DNA of 55,946 bases from positions 1 to 55,946 of the forward strand of contig VGDP01000021.1 in the NCBI GenBank assembly GCA_016869675.1, read 5' to 3'. This DNA is from Alphaproteobacteria bacterium (lineage in GTDB: Bacteria > Pseudomonadota > Alphaproteobacteria > SP197). How positions within the stretch are numbered: position 1 is the stretch's first letter; each line of letters begins with the position of its first letter. Position numbers and translations under genes: made by a program. Below, piece after piece: positions 9,528 to 18,744 of this stretch. The notes beneath the pieces are model-generated. The model worked only from the letters and a program-made list of their open reading frames with translations, was not told the DNA's origin and made no database searches.

Positions 9528-10202
9528 CTACAGGAGCGTGCCGGTGGCGGGCCCGAGCGGGGCCGCGCACGAAGGATCGTCGTTGGCCGGCCGGTTGACC
9601 CGATCGGACACCGGATAGGCCGCCATGGCCTCGGCCGGGCACGGCGCCAACAGGTCCGCGATCCCGTCCGCCGAGGTCGCGATCCAACGCGCGACCGTGT
9701 CCACGGTCAGGATCACGGGCATGCGGTCGTGCACGGTTGCCACCAGCGCGTTGGCCGTCGTGGTCAGGATCGTGCACGTTTCGACCGAACCCTCGGGGCC
9801 GGTCCAGCGTTCCCACAGGCCGGCGAAGGCGAACGGCCGATCGTCCTTCAGGTGGAAGAACCACGGCCGCTTGGGTCCGCGCCCGCGCGGGTTCGCCTGC
9901 CATTCGTAGAAACCATCGGCTAACACGACGCAGCGGCGCACGCGGAAGGCCGCGCGGAACACGGGCTTTTCCGCGACCGTCTCGGCACGGGCGTTGATCA
10001 GGCGCGCGCCCATCGCCGGGTCCTTGGCCCACGACGGGACCAGACCCCAGCGCATCGGGCCCGCGGCACCCGGGCGGATCACCAGCACGGGCTGGCCGGG
10101 CGCGATGTTGTTGCGCGGCGTGAACGCGCCCACGTCCATCATGGCGCCGGCGGCGCGGGCCACGTCGTCGGGCGGCGAGCGGAGCGTGAAGCGGCCGCAC
10201 AT
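9528..10202 (-). CDS. SOS response-associated peptidase (SRAP/YedK/HMCES family)
   Basis: A 224-residue SRAP protein. Family members form a covalent thiazolidine link through Cys2 to abasic sites in single-stranded DNA, shielding them. Seen: MCGRF with Cys2 exposed after Met removal, NNIAPGQPV, INARAETV, the active-site Glu in DGFYEWQ, and the His in VHDRMPVIL. All key residues are present. The start is fixed by the need for Met-Cys at the N-terminus; the open frame extends further upstream but is unconserved. No LexA box was recognised. Confidence 0.93.
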   Translation of the reverse strand: MCGRFTLRSPPDDVARAAGAMMDVGAFTPRNNIAPGQPVLVIRPGAAGPMRWGLVPSWAKDPAMGARLINARAETVAEKPVFRAAFRVRRCVVLADGFYEWQANPRGRGPKRPWFFHLKDDRPFAFAGLWERWTGPEGSVETCTILTTTANALVATVHDRMPVILTVDTVARWIATSADGIADLLAPCPAEAMAAYPVSDRVNRPANDDPSCAAPLGPATGTLL

Positions 10203-10237
10203 GGAGCTGACCCGTTTTGTTGGCGGGAGGCCGAGGG

Positions 10238-10267
10238 TTACACGGGCCGCGCCGATGCGGCTATAGT
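10238..10267 (+). promoter_or_regulatory. Possible promoter for the LysE-GATase pair
   Basis: TTACAC and TATAGT are separated by 18 bases, placing transcription start about 25-30 bases before the TTG start of the LysE-type gene, in the gap between divergent genes. Confidence 0.4.
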
Positions 10268-10301
10268 CCGCCCGGTCGCGGGGCAAAGGGGGGACGCACC
10301 G

Positions 10302-10940
10302 TTGGACGTGGGACTTCTGATCAAGGGTCTCGTGGTCGGATTCGTCGTCGCGGCACCGGCGGGCCCCATCGCCATCCTGTGCCTGCACCGCTCCATCGAG
10401 CAAGGCCATCTGAGCGGCATCGCCACGGGGTTCGGCGCCGCGCTGGGCGACACGGTGCTGGGCGCAATCGCCCTGTTCGGCTTCGGCTTCGTCGCCGGCT
10501 TCATTTCCGAGGAGCAGGCGCCCTTGCGTCTCGGCGGCGGGCTGCTGCTTTGCGCGCTGGGCATCGTCACCTTCCTGCGCCGGCCCAAGACCGGCGTCTT
10601 CGTCGAGGACCACATCAGCCTGATCGGCGCCTTCGTCGGCGCCTTCGCGCTGACGCTTGCCAACCCCGTCACGATCCTGGCGTTCCTCGCGATCTTCACG
10701 GCGATCGGCATCGAGCATCTGGTGTTCCAGCGCATCGACGCGGTGGCGCTGATCGCGGCGATCCTAACCGGCGCCGCGGCGTGGTGGATGCTGCTGGCGG
10801 TTGGCGCGGCGCTGTTCCGCGACCGCTTCACCGAGAAGGTCCTGATCTGGGTCACCCGGGTCTCGGGCCTGATCATCGTCGGCTTCGGCGTCGCCGCCAT
10901 CGTCAGCGGCGCGGCCAAGCTGATCGCCGGCGCCGCCTGA
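10302..10940 (+). CDS. LysE family translocator
   Basis: A 212-residue inner-membrane protein with about six hydrophobic segments. The N-terminal FVVAAPAGPIAILCLHRSI matches the LysE/RhtB family (APGPxxx motif as APAGPI), and ALTLANPVTILAF is the mid-protein NP motif. LysE-type proteins export amino acids or related small molecules; the substrate is unknown. TTG is used as start, with a purine-rich stretch upstream; a GTG two codons later is possible. The amidotransferase gene begins 10 bases downstream, so they are probably co-transcribed. Unlike the second LysE gene in this window, it is intact. Confidence 0.85.
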   Translation: MDVGLLIKGLVVGFVVAAPAGPIAILCLHRSIEQGHLSGIATGFGAALGDTVLGAIALFGFGFVAGFISEEQAPLRLGGGLLLCALGIVTFLRRPKTGVFVEDHISLIGAFVGAFALTLANPVTILAFLAIFTAIGIEHLVFQRIDAVALIAAILTGAAAWWMLLAVGAALFRDRFTEKVLIWVTRVSGLIIVGFGVAAIVSGAAKLIAGAA

Positions 10941-10950
10941 GGAGACCATC

Positions 10951-11685
10951 ATGCGCTGGCTCGTCTTTCAGCACATCTCCATGGAGCACCCGGGCGCGCT
11001 GCGCGACTTCATGGCCGAGGACGGCATCGTCTGGGACGCGGTCGAGCTGGACGAGGGCGAGCGCATCCCACCGCTGGATGGCTACGACGCGCTTCTGGTC
11101 ATGGGTGGTCCCATGGACACCTGGCAGGAGGACACCTACCCCTGGCTGGTCGACGAGAAGCGCGCGATCCGCGCCGCCATAGCGATCGGCATGCCGTACC
11201 TGGGGGTGTGCCTCGGCCACCAGCTGCTGGCGGACGCGCTGGGCGGCTCGGTGCGCCGGGCGCCCGAGCCCGAGATCGGCATCCTCGACGTCGCCCTGAC
11301 CGCGACGGGCCGCGCCGACCCGTTCTGCGCCGGCCTGACGCCGCGCTTCGCGGCGCTGCAATGGCATTCCTACGAGGTCGATCGCCTGCCGCCGGCAGGG
11401 CGCACGCTCGCCTCATCGCCAGCGTGCGCCAAGCAGGCGATCGGCGTCGGCGCCAACGCCTACGGCGTGCAGTACCACGTGGAACTGACCGAGGCGACGG
11501 TGCCCGAGTGGGGCTGCGTGCCGGCGTACAAGAACGCCCTGGAGCTCAGCCTCGGCGCCGGCGGCCAGGCCCGGATCGAGGTCGATGCGGCACGCCATCT
11601 GGCCGGCTTTCGCGCCGACGCGCGCAAGCTCTACGACAATTTCGTCGCCATCGCGCGGGCGCACCCGAAACGGTCAGCCGCCTGA
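10951..11685 (+). CDS. Class I glutamine amidotransferase (GMP synthase-like)
   Basis: A 244-residue stand-alone class I GATase domain. GVCLGHQLLADALGG carries the nucleophilic Cys; VQYHVELTE supplies the catalytic His and Glu. Such proteins hydrolyse glutamine, or gamma-glutamyl compounds, and pass ammonia to a partner; no synthetase partner is adjacent, so a gamma-glutamyl hydrolase role is possible. GGAG lies 8 bases before ATG. Its stop overlaps the converging UDG-like gene by 12 bases. Confidence 0.88.
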   Translation: MRWLVFQHISMEHPGALRDFMAEDGIVWDAVELDEGERIPPLDGYDALLVMGGPMDTWQEDTYPWLVDEKRAIRAAIAIGMPYLGVCLGHQLLADALGGSVRRAPEPEIGILDVALTATGRADPFCAGLTPRFAALQWHSYEVDRLPPAGRTLASSPACAKQAIGVGANAYGVQYHVELTEATVPEWGCVPAYKNALELSLGAGGQARIEVDAARHLAGFRADARKLYDNFVAIARAHPKRSAA

Positions 11686-12252
11686 GCGGCCGAGCACCTC
11701 GGCTACCCGCCGAGGCAAGGCGGGTACCAACTCGGCCTCGAACCAAGAGTTCGCCTTGAGCCACGCGGTGTTGCGCCACGACGGGTGCGGCAGCGGCAGA
11801 CACGCCGGTGCGTGGTCGCGCCAGGCGCGCACGGTCGCGTCCACGGTCGGCCCGGCACGTTCGCCCAGGTAGCGCGCCTGGGCGTAGCGGCCGATCAGCA
11901 ACGTCAGCGCGACGTCTGGTAGCAGGGGCAGCAGGCGCGGGTGCCACAGGGGCGCGCACTCGGGGCGCGGCGGCTTGTCCCCACCCTTCGCGTCGCGCCC
12001 GGGGTAGCAGAAGCCCATGGGCACGATGGCGACACGCGCCTCGTCGTAGAAGGTGTCGCGGTCGAGGCCGAGCCACTGGCGCAGCCGGTCGCCCGAGGCA
12101 TCGTTCCACGGGATGCCGGTCGCGTGCACCTTGGTGCCGGGCGCCTGGCCGATGATCAGCAGCCGCGCCGTGGCCGCGGCGCGCAGCACGGGGAGCGGCC
12201 CCAGCGGCAGGTGCGCGGCGCACAGCGTGCAGGCGCGCGCCGCCGCCAGCAC
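11674..12252 (-). CDS. Uracil-DNA glycosylase family protein
   Basis: About 192 residues. LLIIGQAPGTKVHATG is UDG motif 1, PWNDASGDRLRQWLG follows, and LPLPHPSWRNTAW contains the C-terminal HPS catalytic loop. The N-terminal ACTLCAAH CxxC together with later cysteines (GFCYPG, RPEC) could bind an iron-sulfur cluster as in family 4 enzymes, but this is not certain. I chose the GTG five bases after the NnrU stop, which gives a family-typical length; a longer in-frame start would overlap NnrU by 85 bases. Likely removes uracil or related bases from DNA. Confidence 0.82.
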   Translation of the reverse strand: MLAAARACTLCAAHLPLGPLPVLRAAATARLLIIGQAPGTKVHATGIPWNDASGDRLRQWLGLDRDTFYDEARVAIVPMGFCYPGRDAKGGDKPPRPECAPLWHPRLLPLLPDVALTLLIGRYAQARYLGERAGPTVDATVRAWRDHAPACLPLPHPSWRNTAWLKANSWFEAELVPALPRRVAEVLGRSGG

Positions 12253-12257
12253 GATAC

Positions 12258-12938
12258 CTATTGAACCGCCGGCACCCCGATCAGCCACACGTGGATCGCC
12301 ATGAAGAAGCCGTAGGCCGCCAGGCCCAGGCCGACGCGCCACCAGCCGATCCCCGCCCCGTCGAAGGTGGTGCGCTTGGCCAGGATGGCGCCGAACGGCA
12401 CGATCGACGTGGTCGCCGCGAAGCGCGCCCAGTCGGCGCCCAAGCGGCGGCGTTTCTTGATGTCGATCATGACCATGCCGCCCAGCGCGAGCACGGCGAT
12501 GGCGCCCAGCAGGATCAGCGTCGCCGCGTCACCGTTGGCCGGCGCGTGGGACGCGGCCCACAGCGCGACGCCCCACATCATCGGGTGGCGCGTGATGCGC
12601 ATGATGCCGGGTGCCGGGTCGGCCCGCGCCGCCACCTTGTCCTGCATGACCGCGGTCAGGTTCGCCGTGGTGTAAGCGGCCACCACCAGGATGAACGCGA
12701 AGGGCATGACGACGAACGGCAGAAGCCGCGCCCACGCGGGCGCCGCCCACACCTCGACATAGGGCGCCGCGCCGTAGGCCACGACCATCCAGGCGAAGGT
12801 CGCAGCGGCGATGATCGAGTAGGCCACCAGGAACAGGCCCTCGCCGAAGCGGCTGGCGATCGCATCGCGCACCGGCGCGTTGGCCAGCACGAAGTGGCTG
12901 CCGACGAAGGTGAGCGCGGTGAGGACGAGTTCGGTCAT
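12258..12938 (-). CDS. NnrU family membrane protein
   Basis: A 226-residue protein with six or so membrane segments. The motif RITRHPMMWGVALWAASH with conserved basic residues and the N-terminal GSHFVLA are typical of NnrU, first linked to nitrite/nitric-oxide metabolism in denitrifiers but widespread in non-denitrifiers. Biochemical function is unknown; it is distantly like isoprenylcysteine methyltransferase-type membrane proteins. Start at MTELVLTALTFVGSHF, not the longer upstream ATG. No denitrification genes are nearby. Confidence 0.85.
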   Translation of the reverse strand: MTELVLTALTFVGSHFVLANAPVRDAIASRFGEGLFLVAYSIIAAATFAWMVVAYGAAPYVEVWAAPAWARLLPFVVMPFAFILVVAAYTTANLTAVMQDKVAARADPAPGIMRITRHPMMWGVALWAASHAPANGDAATLILLGAIAVLALGGMVMIDIKKRRRLGADWARFAATTSIVPFGAILAKRTTFDGAGIGWWRVGLGLAAYGFFMAIHVWLIGVPAVQ

Positions 12939-12968
12939 GGGAACGCCACCATGTGCATCTGTTCCGGA

Positions 12969-13068
12969 TGTCATGCTCGGACCGGCCAAGGGCCGGAACC
13001 GGGCATCCAGGAGGCGGACGTGACTCTGGATCCCCGGCTCGCCGCGTGCGCGGCGCCCGGGGATGACA
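12969..13068. repeat. Two inverted copies of a REP-like palindromic element
   Basis: The gap between NnrU and folD holds two imperfect palindromes facing each other. Copy 1 begins TGTCATGCTCGG and ends CCGGGCATCCAG; copy 2, on the other strand, begins TGTCATCCCCGGG and ends CCGGGGATCCAG. They share the consensus ends TGTCAT-S-CYCGG and CCGGG-S-ATCCAG with about 20 variable bases between, and can each fold into a hairpin. This is the layout of a bacterial interspersed palindromic pair; it also lies where a folD terminator would be expected. Confidence 0.7.
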
Positions 13069-13097
13069 CTATCGCGAATCCGCGCGCCGTGTAGCCC

Positions 13098-13982
13098 CTA
13101 CACCTCGGGCACGGGTACGCCGGCCTGGCGGCACGCCGCCGTCACCGTGTTGACCAGCAGGCACGCGATGGTCATCGGACCCACGCCGCCCGGCACCGGG
13201 GTGATCGCGCCCGCCACCTTCGCCGCGCCGGCGAAGTCGACGTCGCCGACCAGCCGCGCCTTGCCGTCACGCTCCACGCGGTTGATGCCGACGTCGATCA
13301 CCGTGGCGCCCGGCCGGACCCAATCGCCCTTGATCATCTCGGCCTTGCCGACGGCGGCGATCAGGATGTCGGCGCGGCGGCACACGGCCGGCAGGTCGCG
13401 CGTGCGCGAATGGGCGACGGTGACCGTGCAGCTCTCCTTGATCAGGAGCTGCGCCATCGGCTTGCCCACGATGTTCGAGCGCCCGACCACCACCGCCTCG
13501 GCGCCCGCGAGGTCGCCCAGCCGGTCCTTCAGCATGAGCAGGCAGCCGAGCGGCGTGCACGGCACCAGCGCGTCCTGGCCGGTGGCGAGCCGGCCGGCGT
13601 TGATGACGTGGAAGCCATCCACGTCCTTGGCCGGCTCGATGGCGTTGAGGATCGCGGTCGAATCGACCTGCCTCGGCAGGGGAAGCTGCACCAGGATGCC
13701 GTGCACCGAGGGATTGCGGTTGAGCGCCTTGACCTTGGCCAGCACCGTATCGTGCGAGGTGTCGGCGGGCAGCCGGATCTCGTCGCTCTTCATGCCGGCC
13801 TCGACGGTCTGCTTGCCCTTGCTGCGCACGTAGACCTGGCTCGCCGGGTCCTCGCCCACCAACATGACGGTAAGGCCGGGCGTCAGCCCGTGCTTCTGAT
13901 TGAGGACGGCGACCTGTCGCGCCACGCGGGCGCGCAGGCCTTCGGCGAACGCCTTGCCGTCGATGATCGATGCGCCGCTCAT
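13098..13982 (-). CDS. folD: Bifunctional methylenetetrahydrofolate dehydrogenase / methenyltetrahydrofolate cyclohydrolase
   Basis: A 294-residue FolD interconverting 5,10-methylene-, methenyl- and 10-formyl-THF with [12 protein letters not shown] holds the catalytic lysine; [15 protein letters not shown] and [14 protein letters not shown] are the two signature stretches; [17 protein letters not shown] is the NADP-binding loop, and [16 protein letters not shown] the C-terminal signature. ATGA overlap with the DUF167 gene shows translational coupling in a yggT-DUF167-folD operon. Confidence 0.96.
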   Translation of the reverse strand: MSGASIIDGKAFAEGLRARVARQVAVLNQKHGLTPGLTVMLVGEDPASQVYVRSKGKQTVEAGMKSDEIRLPADTSHDTVLAKVKALNRNPSVHGILVQLPLPRQVDSTAILNAIEPAKDVDGFHVINAGRLATGQDALVPCTPLGCLLMLKDRLGDLAGAEAVVVGRSNIVGKPMAQLLIKESCTVTVAHSRTRDLPAVCRRADILIAAVGKAEMIKGDWVRPGATVIDVGINRVERDGKARLVGDVDFAGAAKVAGAITPVPGGVGPMTIACLLVNTVTAACRQAGVPVPEV

Positions 13983-14302
13983 GTCACTCCCTTGAGGTAC
14001 GTTCGGAGGCGGGAGAGAAGCACAGCCGGGTCGCCTTCCACCAGCAGGGTCTTCACCGGATCCTTGGCGCCGGCCGCGACGCTGACGCGCGACTTGGGCA
14101 CGCCGGCCGCCGCGGCGATCAGCGCCGCCAGCGCGCCGTTGGCCTTGCCCGCCTCGGGCACGGCGGCGACCCGGGCACGCACGCAGGCGCGGCCGTTGGC
14201 CAGCGCGGCGATGCCTTCCAGCCGGTCGTCGTCGCCGCGCGGCGACAGCCGCGCGCGCACCTTGATGCCGTTCGCGACCCGCTCGAACGACACCGCCGTC
14301 AC
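13979..14302 (-). CDS. DUF167 (YggU) family protein
   Basis: A 107-residue small basic protein with the DUF167 pattern: [18 protein letters not shown] early and [30 protein letters not shown] later. The fold is known, the function is not. The GTG start overlaps the yggT stop (GTGA) and its own TGA overlaps the folD ATG (ATGA), so all three are one translational unit. Confidence 0.88.
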   Translation of the reverse strand: MTAVSFERVANGIKVRARLSPRGDDDRLEGIAALANGRACVRARVAAVPEAGKANGALAALIAAAAGVPKSRVSVAAGAKDPVKTLLVEGDPAVLLSRLRTYLKGVT

Positions 14303-14589
14303 ATCATCGCGTGGCCAAAATTGTCGAACAGCAGCTTGCGCACGAAGAACAGCAGCAGGTAGACGACGACCGGCGTGATATCGATGCCGCCCAGGTTGGG
14401 TATGAAGCGCCGGAACGGGCGCAGCACGGGTTCGGTCATGCGATAAAGCGCGTTGCCGATCTGATTGACCACCGGGTTGCGCGTGTCGAGGACCTTGAAA
14501 CTGACCAGCCAACTGATGATCACATAGGCGATCAGGACCCACTGGAACAGCTGGATCACCGTATCGACCAGCCACAGTACCGCGCCCAT
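14299..14589 (-). CDS. YggT family membrane protein
   Basis: A 96-residue protein with two membrane segments and the YggT core [18 protein letters not shown] and [19 protein letters not shown], ending in a hydrophobic [14 protein letters not shown] segment. YggT proteins are linked to osmotic or membrane functions and often sit beside DUF167 genes, as here. Divergent from the gamma-glutamyltransferase gene with an 81-base gap holding both promoters. Confidence 0.9.
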   Translation of the reverse strand: MGAVLWLVDTVIQLFQWVLIAYVIISWLVSFKVLDTRNPVVNQIGNALYRMTEPVLRPFRRFIPNLGGIDITPVVVYLLLFFVRKLLFDNFGHAMM

Positions 14590-14670
14590 CGTTCACCCGC
14601 CTGCAATGCGTTCGAAGGCGCAGTCTAACGGATTGTCCCGCAGCGCGCCAAAGACAAGCGGAGAGCCAAG

Positions 14671-16386
14671 ATGCCTTCATCGAGAGTGCGTGAAAGCAAC
14701 CCGCTCTACACCCGCTCCGCGCTGGAAGCGGGCGCCGTGTGCGCCGGCGGCCATCCGCTCGAGGCGCAGGCCGGCGCCGCCATGATGGCGGCCGGGGGCA
14801 ACGCGATCGACGCGTTGGTCGCCGCGGCCTTCGTCGGCTTCGTGGTCGAACCGGCGAGCTGCGGCCTGGGTGGCTACGGCCACACCACGATCTGGCTGGC
14901 GCGCGAACGCAGATTCGTCAGCTTCGACCATTACTGCCGCGCGCCGGGCGCTGCGCACCCCACCCTGTTCCAGGTCGACGACGACGCGGCCTTTCACTAC
15001 TACGGCCATCCGGCGACCAAGGGCCGCAAGGCCGAGGTCGGCTTCATGGCCGTGGCGGTGCCCGGCGCGGTCAAGGGCTTCTGCGACGCCCACGACCTGT
15101 TCGGCCGGCTCAGGTTCGCGCGCGTGCTGGAACCAGCCATCGCCGCCGCCGAGGCCGGCGTCGACTTCACGTGGGAGCACGCGCTGACCATCGCCGACCG
15201 CGAGGACGAGATCCGCGCCTTCCCGGATACCGCCGCCGTCCTGCTGCCCGGTGGCCGCGTGCCGCGCACGCCGCGCTGGATGCCCACGGGCGACCGGCTT
15301 GACACATCCGCGCTTGCCCGCACGCTCAAGGCCATAGCGGCCAAAGGCGCGGCCGGGTTCCACGGCGGCGCCGTGGCCGCGGCCATCGCGTGGTACGTCC
15401 AGGGCCATGGCGGCATCCTGAGCGCCGAGGACATCGCCGGCTACCGCACCCGCGTGCTGGTGGAGCAGCCGACGCGCTACCGCGATCACGATCTGGTCGC
15501 CTGCTACGACCAGGTGGCGTACCAGGCGCTGCAGATGCTCGACGGTTTCGACCTTGCGCGGCACGGGCCGGACAGCTTCGCCTACCGCCACCTGACGGCC
15601 GAGGCGCTGGCGCTGACCTTCACCGATTCGATCGTCCACTACGGCGACCCGGACGTCGAGCGCGCGCCGGTGGACGGCCTGGCCAGCCGCGCCTTCGCCG
15701 ACGTGCGCCGCCGCCTGATCCGCCTGGGCAAGGCCGTGCCACGGCCGGTGGCGCCCGGTGACCCCTGGCCGTTCGACGCCAAGGGGCCGAAGCCGCGCGC
15801 GCTCGAGACGCGGCGCACGCTCGGCAAGCGCTCGGGCACCAGCCAGATGGTCGCGGCCGACACCGAGGGCAACGCGGCGGCCACCTGCGTCAGCATCTCC
15901 AGCGGCTTCGGATCGCTGGTCTACGTGCCCGAGGTCGGCGTGTTCCTGAACAACGCCATGCAGAATTTCGACCCCCGGCCAGACCACCCCAACTGCCTGC
16001 GTCCGGGCAAGATGCCCATCTTCGCCGCCCCCGCCCTCGTCTCCGCCCGGCGCGACCGGGGAATGTTCGCCAGCTCGGGCTCGGGCGGCTACCGCATCGA
16101 GACCGGCGTGCTGCACACGTTCATGAACGTGGTCGACCATGGCATGGACGTGCAGGCGGCGCTCGACCATCCGCGCGTGCATTCCCAGGGCGAGGAGACG
16201 TACGTGGACGCTCGCATCCCCGCCGTGGTGCGCGATCGCATGGCGCGCGCCGGGCACACCGTCGTCGTCGTGCATGAGGGGCCGGGATCGAACAACTTCG
16301 GACGCATCGTCGCGCTGCGGCGCACCCGGCGCGGCTGGGAAGCCGGCGGCTATCCGGCGTGGGGCACGGGCACGGCCGGGCTCTAA
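14671..16386 (+). CDS. Gamma-glutamyltransferase family protein
   Basis: A 571-residue Ntn-hydrolase of the GGT family. The N-terminal part has [15 protein letters not shown] and [12 protein letters not shown]; the small-subunit start is expected at the Thr of [16 protein letters not shown], where self-cleavage would expose the nucleophile; [19 protein letters not shown] lines the binding site. It differs from E. coli Ggt (the usual TTH is TSQ) and has no signal peptide, so it may be a cytoplasmic acylase or transferase variant. It ends with a genuine TAA that abuts a palindromic repeat. Confidence 0.85.
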   Translation: MPSSRVRESNPLYTRSALEAGAVCAGGHPLEAQAGAAMMAAGGNAIDALVAAAFVGFVVEPASCGLGGYGHTTIWLARERRFVSFDHYCRAPGAAHPTLFQVDDDAAFHYYGHPATKGRKAEVGFMAVAVPGAVKGFCDAHDLFGRLRFARVLEPAIAAAEAGVDFTWEHALTIADREDEIRAFPDTAAVLLPGGRVPRTPRWMPTGDRLDTSALARTLKAIAAKGAAGFHGGAVAAAIAWYVQGHGGILSAEDIAGYRTRVLVEQPTRYRDHDLVACYDQVAYQALQMLDGFDLARHGPDSFAYRHLTAEALALTFTDSIVHYGDPDVERAPVDGLASRAFADVRRRLIRLGKAVPRPVAPGDPWPFDAKGPKPRALETRRTLGKRSGTSQMVAADTEGNAAATCVSISSGFGSLVYVPEVGVFLNNAMQNFDPRPDHPNCLRPGKMPIFAAPALVSARRDRGMFASSGSGGYRIETGVLHTFMNVVDHGMDVQAALDHPRVHSQGEETYVDARIPAVVRDRMARAGHTVVVVHEGPGSNNFGRIVALRRTRRGWEAGGYPAWGTGTAGL

Positions 16387-16451
16387 GAGCAACATCCGAT
16401 CGGACGGAGCCGCCTCGGTTCCCCCCGATCGGATAAAGTTGCTCGCGATTC
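16386..16451. repeat. Dispersed palindromic repeat, copy 1 (follows the GGT stop)
   Basis: Starts at the last base of the GGT stop codon with GAGCAACATCCGATCGGA and ends GATAAAGTTGCTCGCGATTC. It contains the inverted pair CCGATCGG/CCGATCGG and an outer GAGCAAC/GTTGCTC pair. It matches the element at 40661 almost base for base at both ends. It may end ggt transcription, and lies just upstream of the tRNA-Ala promoter. Confidence 0.75.
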
Positions 16452-16469
16452 AAGAGTATTGAGGTTCGC

Positions 16470-16499
16470 TTGACACCCCGCGAAGGCGGACCACATAGT
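16470..16499 (+). promoter_or_regulatory. Promoter for tRNA-Ala(CGC)
   Basis: A perfect -35 box TTGACA and a -10-like CATAGT separated by 18 bases, ending 17 bases before the mature tRNA 5' end. Good fit for a stable-RNA promoter. Confidence 0.65.
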
Positions 16500-16516
16500 C
16501 CGCGCCACGCGCGCAT

Positions 16517-16592
16517 GGGGCTGTAGCTCAGCTGGGAGAGCGCCTCGTTCGCAATGAGGAGGTCAGGGGTTCGATTCCCCTCAGCTCCACCA
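16517..16592 (+). tRNA. tRNA-Ala (anticodon CGC)
   Basis: A 76-base cloverleaf: acceptor GGGGCTG/CAGCTCC, D arm GCTC/GAGC, anticodon stem CCTCG/TGAGG closing with a G-T pair around loop TTCGCAA (anticodon CGC, reading GCG), T arm AGGGG/CCCCT, and encoded CCA. GCG-specific Ala tRNA suits this GC-rich coding bias. Confidence 0.95.
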
Positions 16593-16629
16593 GCGTGCGC
16601 TGAACCATCCGAACACGTGGGGGCCGCCC

Positions 16630-17685
16630 ATGGCGCGCCACGACCGAGCGAACCCGGCGCTCCTGGGCGCCTCGTTCGGGCTCGCGTCGGCGCTGCTGTT
16701 CGGCGCGACGGTGCCTTTCGCCAAACTGCTGCTCGGCATCGTCGACCCCCTGCTCCTGGCCGGCCTGCTCTACCTGGGTTCGGGCCTCGGCCTGCTGGTG
16801 ACCGCGTTGGTCACCGGCCGGCTGCGGGCGCTGACCGGCCTCGGCGATGGATGGCTCTGGCTCGGGCTCGCCGTGCTGTTCGGCGGCGTGCTCACCCCCG
16901 TCGCCATGATGGCGGGCCTGGCGCTGACGGCGGGCGGCACGGCGTCGCTGCTGCTCACGCTCGAATGGGTCGCAACGGCCCTGATCGCGTGGTTCGTTTT
17001 TCGCGAGAATTTCGACCGCCGCGTCGTCATCGGCATGGCCGCGATCACGGCGGGCGCCGTCGTCCTCGTCTGGCCCGATGCGATCGGCTGGACGGGGCTC
17101 GCCGGCCCGTTGCTCATCGCGGCCGCGTGCGTCGGCTGGGGCATCGACAACAACGTCACGCGCAAGGTCTCGCTGGCCGATCCGGTGCTCGTGGCCATGG
17201 TCAAGGGGCTGGCGGCCGGATCCGTGAACACGACGCTGGCGCTCGGCCTGGGCGCCACCTGGCCACCGGCTTCGGCGCTGGGCGCCGTCGCCGCGCTAGC
17301 CTTCGCCGGCTAAGGCGTTAGCTTGGTGCTGTTCGTGCTGGCCCTGCGCCAAGCCGGTGCCGCGCGCACCGGCGCCTACTATGGCACCGCGCCGCTCCTG
17401 GGCGCCGCCCTGGCCATTCCGCTGCTGGGCGAGGGCCTGAGCGCCGGCTTCGTGGTCGCCGCCCTGCTCATGGCCGCCGGGGTCTGGCTGCACCTGACCG
17501 AGGTCCACGAGCACGACCACGAGCACGAGCCGGTCGAGCACAGCCACCGTCACCGCCACGACATTCACCACCGCCACGCGCACGACCCCGGCGATCCGGC
17601 GGGCGAGCCGCACAGCCACCGTCATGTCCAGCTGCGCCGCGCGCACGCGCACATGCCCGACGCGCACCACCGGCACGCGCACTGA
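16630..17685 (+). pseudogene. DMT/EamA-family transporter with one in-frame TAA and a histidine-rich tail
   Basis: About 351 codons: two EamA repeats with roughly ten membrane segments, e.g. FGGVLTPVAMMAGLALTAGG and LLTLEWVATALIAWFVFREN. A single TAA (17311-17313) interrupts the frame at LAFAG-stop-GVSLVLFVLALR; relatives have GYGVSLVLFV, so the stop replaces Tyr. The rest is undamaged: AARTGAYYGTAPLLGAALA and a cytoplasmic tail with some 25 His in short HxH and HEHD runs, suggesting metal binding. It is either a fresh pseudogene, a read-through gene, or a base error. A 227-residue truncated product would lack three membrane segments and the tail. Confidence 0.85.
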
Positions 17686-17712
17686 CGTGGGGCCGGGCGC
17701 GTGCCGTCGGGC

Positions 17713-18744
17713 TCAGACCCGCCGTGCCTTATGCAGCGCCCACAGCACGACGGCGACCAGCACCACCGCGCCGGCCTGATGGGCGGCCGCGAGCGGGATC
17801 GGCATCTCGAGCACCAGCGTGGCGATGCCGAGCCCGGCCTGGGCCGCGGCCACGGCGAAAGTTGCCCCGATCGCGTGTTGCAGATCGGCACGCAAGCGGC
17901 CGCGCGAGATGTCGAGCCAGAACAGCGCGGCCACGATCACCGTCAGGACCGCCAGCACGCGGTGCTGGAACTGCACCGTGGCGACGTTCTCGAAGTGGTT
18001 GATCCACCACGGCTCGAGCAGCCAAAGGTCAAGCGGCACCAGCCGGCTGTCCATGAGCGGGAAGGTGTTGTAGGCGAAGCCCGCGTCGGTGCCGGCGACG
18101 AAGGCGCCGGCGATCACGGTGACGAACACCAGGACGAGGAACGCGGCCAGCGTGCGCGCCACGCCACGCCACGGGCCCGACGCAGGGCCGCGCAATACGT
18201 CGAACAGGGTCCACACGATCAGGGCGTAGATCGCGACCGCGAGCGCCAGGTGCGCGGCCAGGCGGTACTGGCTGACGCCCTGTCGATCGACCAGGCCGCT
18301 CGCCACCATGTACCAGCCGAGCGCGCCCTGGGCCGCGCCGGCGGCGAAGATCGCGGCCAGGCGCAGACCCAGGCCGTGCCCGATGCGCCGGCGCAGCGCG
18401 AAGACGATCAGCGGCACCAGGAACACCACGCCGACCAGCCGGCCGAGCAGGCGGTGCGCGTACTCGTACCAGTAGATCGTCCTGAACGCGTCCAGCGTCA
18501 TGCCGGTGTTGACAATTTCGTACTCCGGGTACGCCTGGTAGGCGTCGAACGCCGCCTGCCACGCCGCCTCGTCCATGGGCGGCAGGATGCCGGTGACCGG
18601 GCGCCATTCCACAATGGACAGGCCCGATTCGGTCAGCCGCGTGACACCGCCCAGCACGATCATGGCGAACACCAGGGCGGCGCAAAGGCCCAGCCACAAC
18701 GCCACCGCGCGCCGGGTGCCGGGTGCGACGAACGAGGCGGCCAT
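17713..18744 (-). CDS. ctaA: Heme A synthase
   Basis: A 343-residue eight-helix membrane protein of the COX15/CtaA family that oxidises heme O to heme A for cytochrome c oxidase. Four conserved heme-ligand histidines are visible: YEYAHRLLGR, RLAAHLALA, VQFQHRVLAVL and LAAAHQAGAV. The N-terminal GGVTRLTESGLSIVEW is diagnostic. It ends the cytochrome maturation operon; its ATG overlaps the stop of the FAD oxidoreductase (ATGA). Confidence 0.95.
   Translation of the reverse strand: MAASFVAPGTRRAVALWLGLCAALVFAMIVLGGVTRLTESGLSIVEWRPVTGILPPMDEAAWQAAFDAYQAYPEYEIVNTGMTLDAFRTIYWYEYAHRLLGRLVGVVFLVPLIVFALRRRIGHGLGLRLAAIFAAGAAQGALGWYMVASGLVDRQGVSQYRLAAHLALAVAIYALIVWTLFDVLRGPASGPWRGVARTLAAFLVLVFVTVIAGAFVAGTDAGFAYNTFPLMDSRLVPLDLWLLEPWWINHFENVATVQFQHRVLAVLTVIVAALFWLDISRGRLRADLQHAIGATFAVAAAQAGLGIATLVLEMPIPLAAAHQAGAVVLVAVVLWALHKARRV

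Noticed and set aside
17311-17313. General recoding of TAA as tyrosine
   Set aside because: TAA ends intact genes at the normal family length (fdxA, ggt, the trypsin-like gene, the MFS gene), so it works as a stop here; local suppression cannot be excluded but global reassignment is not supported.
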